Of a stretch of 64,000 nucleotides of DNA, positions 61,816 to 64,000 are shown piece after piece. Both the position numbers and the translations under genes were made by a program. Source of the stretch: Spizellomyces sp. 'palustris' (lineage: Eukaryota > Chytridiomycota > Chytridiomycetes > Spizellomycetales > Spizellomycetaceae); the NCBI GenBank assembly GCA_006535965.1, contig QEAR01000002.1:496001-560000 (forward strand), written 5' to 3'. Position 1 is the first letter of the stretch. Every line of letters begins with the position of its first letter. The notes beneath the pieces are model-generated. The model saw nothing but the letters and a program-made list of their open reading frames with translations. It had not been told where the DNA came from and did no database searches.

Positions 61816-62832
61816 TCATTTGCTACCGACTTTCAAACTTCCGCCCTGCTGCTCCTGCACTTCATTGTGAATCCCGTTCGAATCCGAATCTCCCCCAACA
61901 GAGGAACGGGGAACCGTGGATACCGAACGAGGAGCAGGCCCGTAGGAGTATGTGGACGGAGTACCTGCAATGGGAGTCGAGGGATGCTTGGCTGCAAAGT
62001 TTTGAACGACGTCCTAATGATCAAGGTCAAACACGAGATCATCTGAGTCCGCGCACCATCAGTCCCCACCTGCTCAACCTGACGTTTAAGATCTCTTTGC
62101 GATTCGGGCACGAGGTTCAGGTCTTCCGCGCTTTGCCGCCGAACCCTGTTATGACGGCAAGATCAAACATGACTCTATCAAAAACTGCTTTTTTATCTGC
62201 CACCCGCTTCTCTTTTCATACCTCTCTTGCTCCATCTCTTCCACTGCCGTCTTTTGGGTCTGCCGACGTACTGCGTCAGACATAGCAACTGCCTTGGTTT
62301 CTTCCAGAATTCTCCTTTGCTGTTCTTCTTTTTCAAGCTGTGAATATCATATCCAAACCCAAATGAGCCGATTGTACATCCTAGCGCTCTGTCGCCATTG
62401 CGTACTCTGATGGCTTTCTGCGCTCCTTTCTTCCTCAGCATCTCCTCCTGAGTATGAATCAAACCTTCCTCAGCAATACGTCGTTGTCTCTCAGCGTCCA
62501 TGGCTCGATCAGCTTCTTTAGCTCCTATTTTACGAAGCATGTCCGTCTATCAACCAGCGAGAAGCGTCACTTCAGGTGCAGAGCAATACAGTTTTCAGAG
62601 TTGCTTTGCTTACTTTGGTCTCGGAAGCAAGTAATTCTGTCTCCGCCTTTTTACTCTCTGCGTCTTCTTGCTGAGAAGCTAAGATAATGTTTTCCTAGTT
62701 TCCATTGGGCAGTTAGTTAGCGATTATCATTACCCTCCAGCTGCAAGCTTCCACATATTGACTTACTGTACGCAAACGCAATTCTTCGGGATCCTCATCC
62801 TTCAGCTCAAGAGGGTGGTTGGGAGCTGGCAT
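61816..62832 (-). CDS. Orphan coiled-coil protein
   Basis: Six exons join in frame: MPAPNHPLELKDEDPEELRL; ENIILASQQEDAESKKAETE; MLRKIGAKEADRAMDAERQR with EEMLRKKGAQKAIR; LEKEEQQRRILEETKAVAMS; VRRQSAEDLNLVPESQRDL; and a last Ser/Pro/Gly-rich exon (HPSTPIAGTPSTYSYGPAPR) ending LKVGSK at 61816. The last junction (CAG|GTTGAG to ATTAG) is phase 0. The body is a charged helix or coiled coil of about 150 residues rich in Glu, Arg and Gln. I recognise no family; a flagellar or cytoskeletal protein is one guess, with no direct evidence. Divergent from IPMK over 174 bp. Confidence 0.6.
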
Positions 62833-63006
62833 ATTTCGTTGGTTTAATGTGAGAGGAAGGATTTTCTATTTTACGCCTCGAAATACACGAGGAAAGTAGG
62901 GGGTTCCTGCGAGTGTATTACTAGCGGGATCGATTGCGTAAGCACACTTGCTAGATGTTTGTGTAACCGTAAAAGCCCAAATGCATTGAACCATCTCGTT
63001 GTGACA

Positions 63007-63946
63007 ATGGCAGCTCGCCGCCACTCTATTGAAATACCGCCTGAGCTCTCTTCGAGGGTGCCGTCCGTACCATTGCCCTCTACCGATGTGACGACCTCTC
63101 AAGCCTATACACCTTTCAATCATCAAATTGCTGGTCATGCTGGACAGATTTTTGGCCTTGCTGGCGGCCTGCTAGCCAAAGTATGTCCTCAAAAGGAAGT
63201 GGACTTCTACAAAGCTATTTTTGGTAGCGATAGGGATGATCTGGTGGAGTTTAGAAAAAGTGTTCCTCAGTTTGCTGGATCTGGGGATTTGGGTGCCGAT
63301 GCCAATTTGGATGGCGAGGTTTGTTTCACCGCTTTCTTCTTCATTTCTTATTGATGGGGCACCCTCTTCTGAACGCACACCACAGGCTGTAGGCAAACCC
63401 ACAGTCCATCTTGAAAACCTGCTAGCGCGCTATACTCACCCTTCTGTCGCCGATATCAAAATTGGAACAAGACTGTACGGAGACGAAGCAAATGAGGCCA
63501 AAAAGGCTCGGATGGAGGAACAAGCTAGGACCACAACGAGTGGCAAAACAGGATTAAGAATCTGTGGAATGAAGGTGTATGATCCATGCACATCCAACTA
63601 TTTAACTCACGACCGGAAATACGGCCGCTCTCTGAGTGCAGAGGAGATTCATTTGGGGATTCGGACCTTCTTCACGATACCGTCAAGCGCAACCTTAGTT
63701 CCAACTGCGACCCTTATTGCTGTCAAGGAGAAGCTTACCGTTTTATTGCATCGTTTAGAAGCAGCTCGGGTCAGATTGTATGGAGCGTCTATTCTCTTGA
63801 TTTACGAGGGCAGTGATGCTGATGCGCGCATCATTGACTTTGCCCATTCGCATATCGAAAGTGAAAAAGCTGGACCGGACGAAGGGGCTGTATTTGGCGT
63901 CCGCAATCTGCTGCAAATCATTGAAAATCTGTTGAAAAAAGAATGA
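63007..63946 (+). CDS. Inositol polyphosphate multikinase (ARG82/IPMK)
   Basis: Makes IP4, IP5 and further inositol phosphates; in yeasts it also acts in ArgR-MCM1 transcription control. Two exons (second starts at about 63386) encode about 290 residues. Key motif PxxxDxKxG appears as HPSVADIKIGTRLYGDEANE, followed by GLRICGMKVYD, YGRSLSAEEIHLGI, SILLIYEG (the SSLL block) and RIIDFAHSHIE with the metal-binding Asp. NHQIAGHAGQIFGLAGGLLA near the N-terminus matches the family start. Small size separates it from IP6 kinases and IP3 3-kinases. Confidence 0.9.
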
Positions 63947-64000
63947 AGACTACCAACTATACAATTAGTTCCAGATAGCGGGTATGTAAGAAGTATGGCC

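Noticed and set aside
61770-62285. 171-codon plus-strand ORF past the M50B protease gene
   Set aside because: It is antisense to the last exons of the coiled-coil gene, which splice cleanly on the minus strand and give a better protein.

Overview
The window is gene-dense nuclear DNA of a fungus. Genes are short and rich in introns of about 45 to 70 nt with GT(A/G)AG-type donors and YAG acceptors, and intergenic spacers are mostly 100-400 bp. Several genes are fungal or opisthokont in kind: septin, fungal three-domain tRNA ligase TRL1, CHK1, NIMA kinase, PEX3, TOM7. A homolog of the outer dynein arm docking protein TTC25/ODAD4 implies a motile 9+2 flagellum. Together these point to a zoosporic fungus, most likely Chytridiomycota. 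I saw no virus-like element, retroelement or CRISPR array and no convincing tRNA or rRNA gene.

Layout. 1-5.3 kb: SRPK kinase (3' end outside the window), LSM5 and RVB2. 5.4-12.1 kb: CDA-type deaminase, a two-part GT92 glycosyltransferase, DAD1/OST2, an FAD-dependent oxidoreductase and a small orphan. 12.3-24.1 kb: CHK1, ODAD4-like TPR protein, mitochondrial BipA/TypA, a 69-bp tandem repeat, S-adenosylmethionine synthetase and a NIMA-type kinase. 24.3-31 kb: INO80-F-like small protein, PGK, a secreted repeat peptide and an orphan seven-span membrane protein. 31-45.3 kb: TRL1, septin, METTL21-type methyltransferase, TOM7, PRL phosphatase, an orphan, PEX3, an LEA2-like membrane protein and a SLAC1/TehA channel. 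45.3-47 kb: a degenerate minisatellite block. 47-64 kb: orphan kinesin, LCB2, RRP41, PHD-finger protein, APC6/CDC16, PRI2, M50B protease, coiled-coil orphan and IPMK.

Most genes are housekeeping and their neighbours are unrelated. Many pairs are head-to-head with short shared promoters: deaminase/GT92, LSM5/RVB2, TRL1/septin, TOM7/PRL, PHD/APC6 and coiled-coil/IPMK. Several small genes (LSM5, TOM7, the secreted repeat peptide, the INO80-F-like protein) become visible only after splicing.

The least ordinary item is a small secreted protein at 28.3-28.8 kb. Its body is two copies of a 50-residue unit made by tandem duplication of a 206-bp block that contains an intron. Next come the 45.7-46.5 kb repeat block, which carries recurring splice-donor-like motifs and lies downstream of a good TATA promoter with no clear gene, and several orphan membrane or coiled-coil proteins. 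All coordinates and splice sites are my reading of the DNA; family names rest on remembered family motifs, not on database searches.
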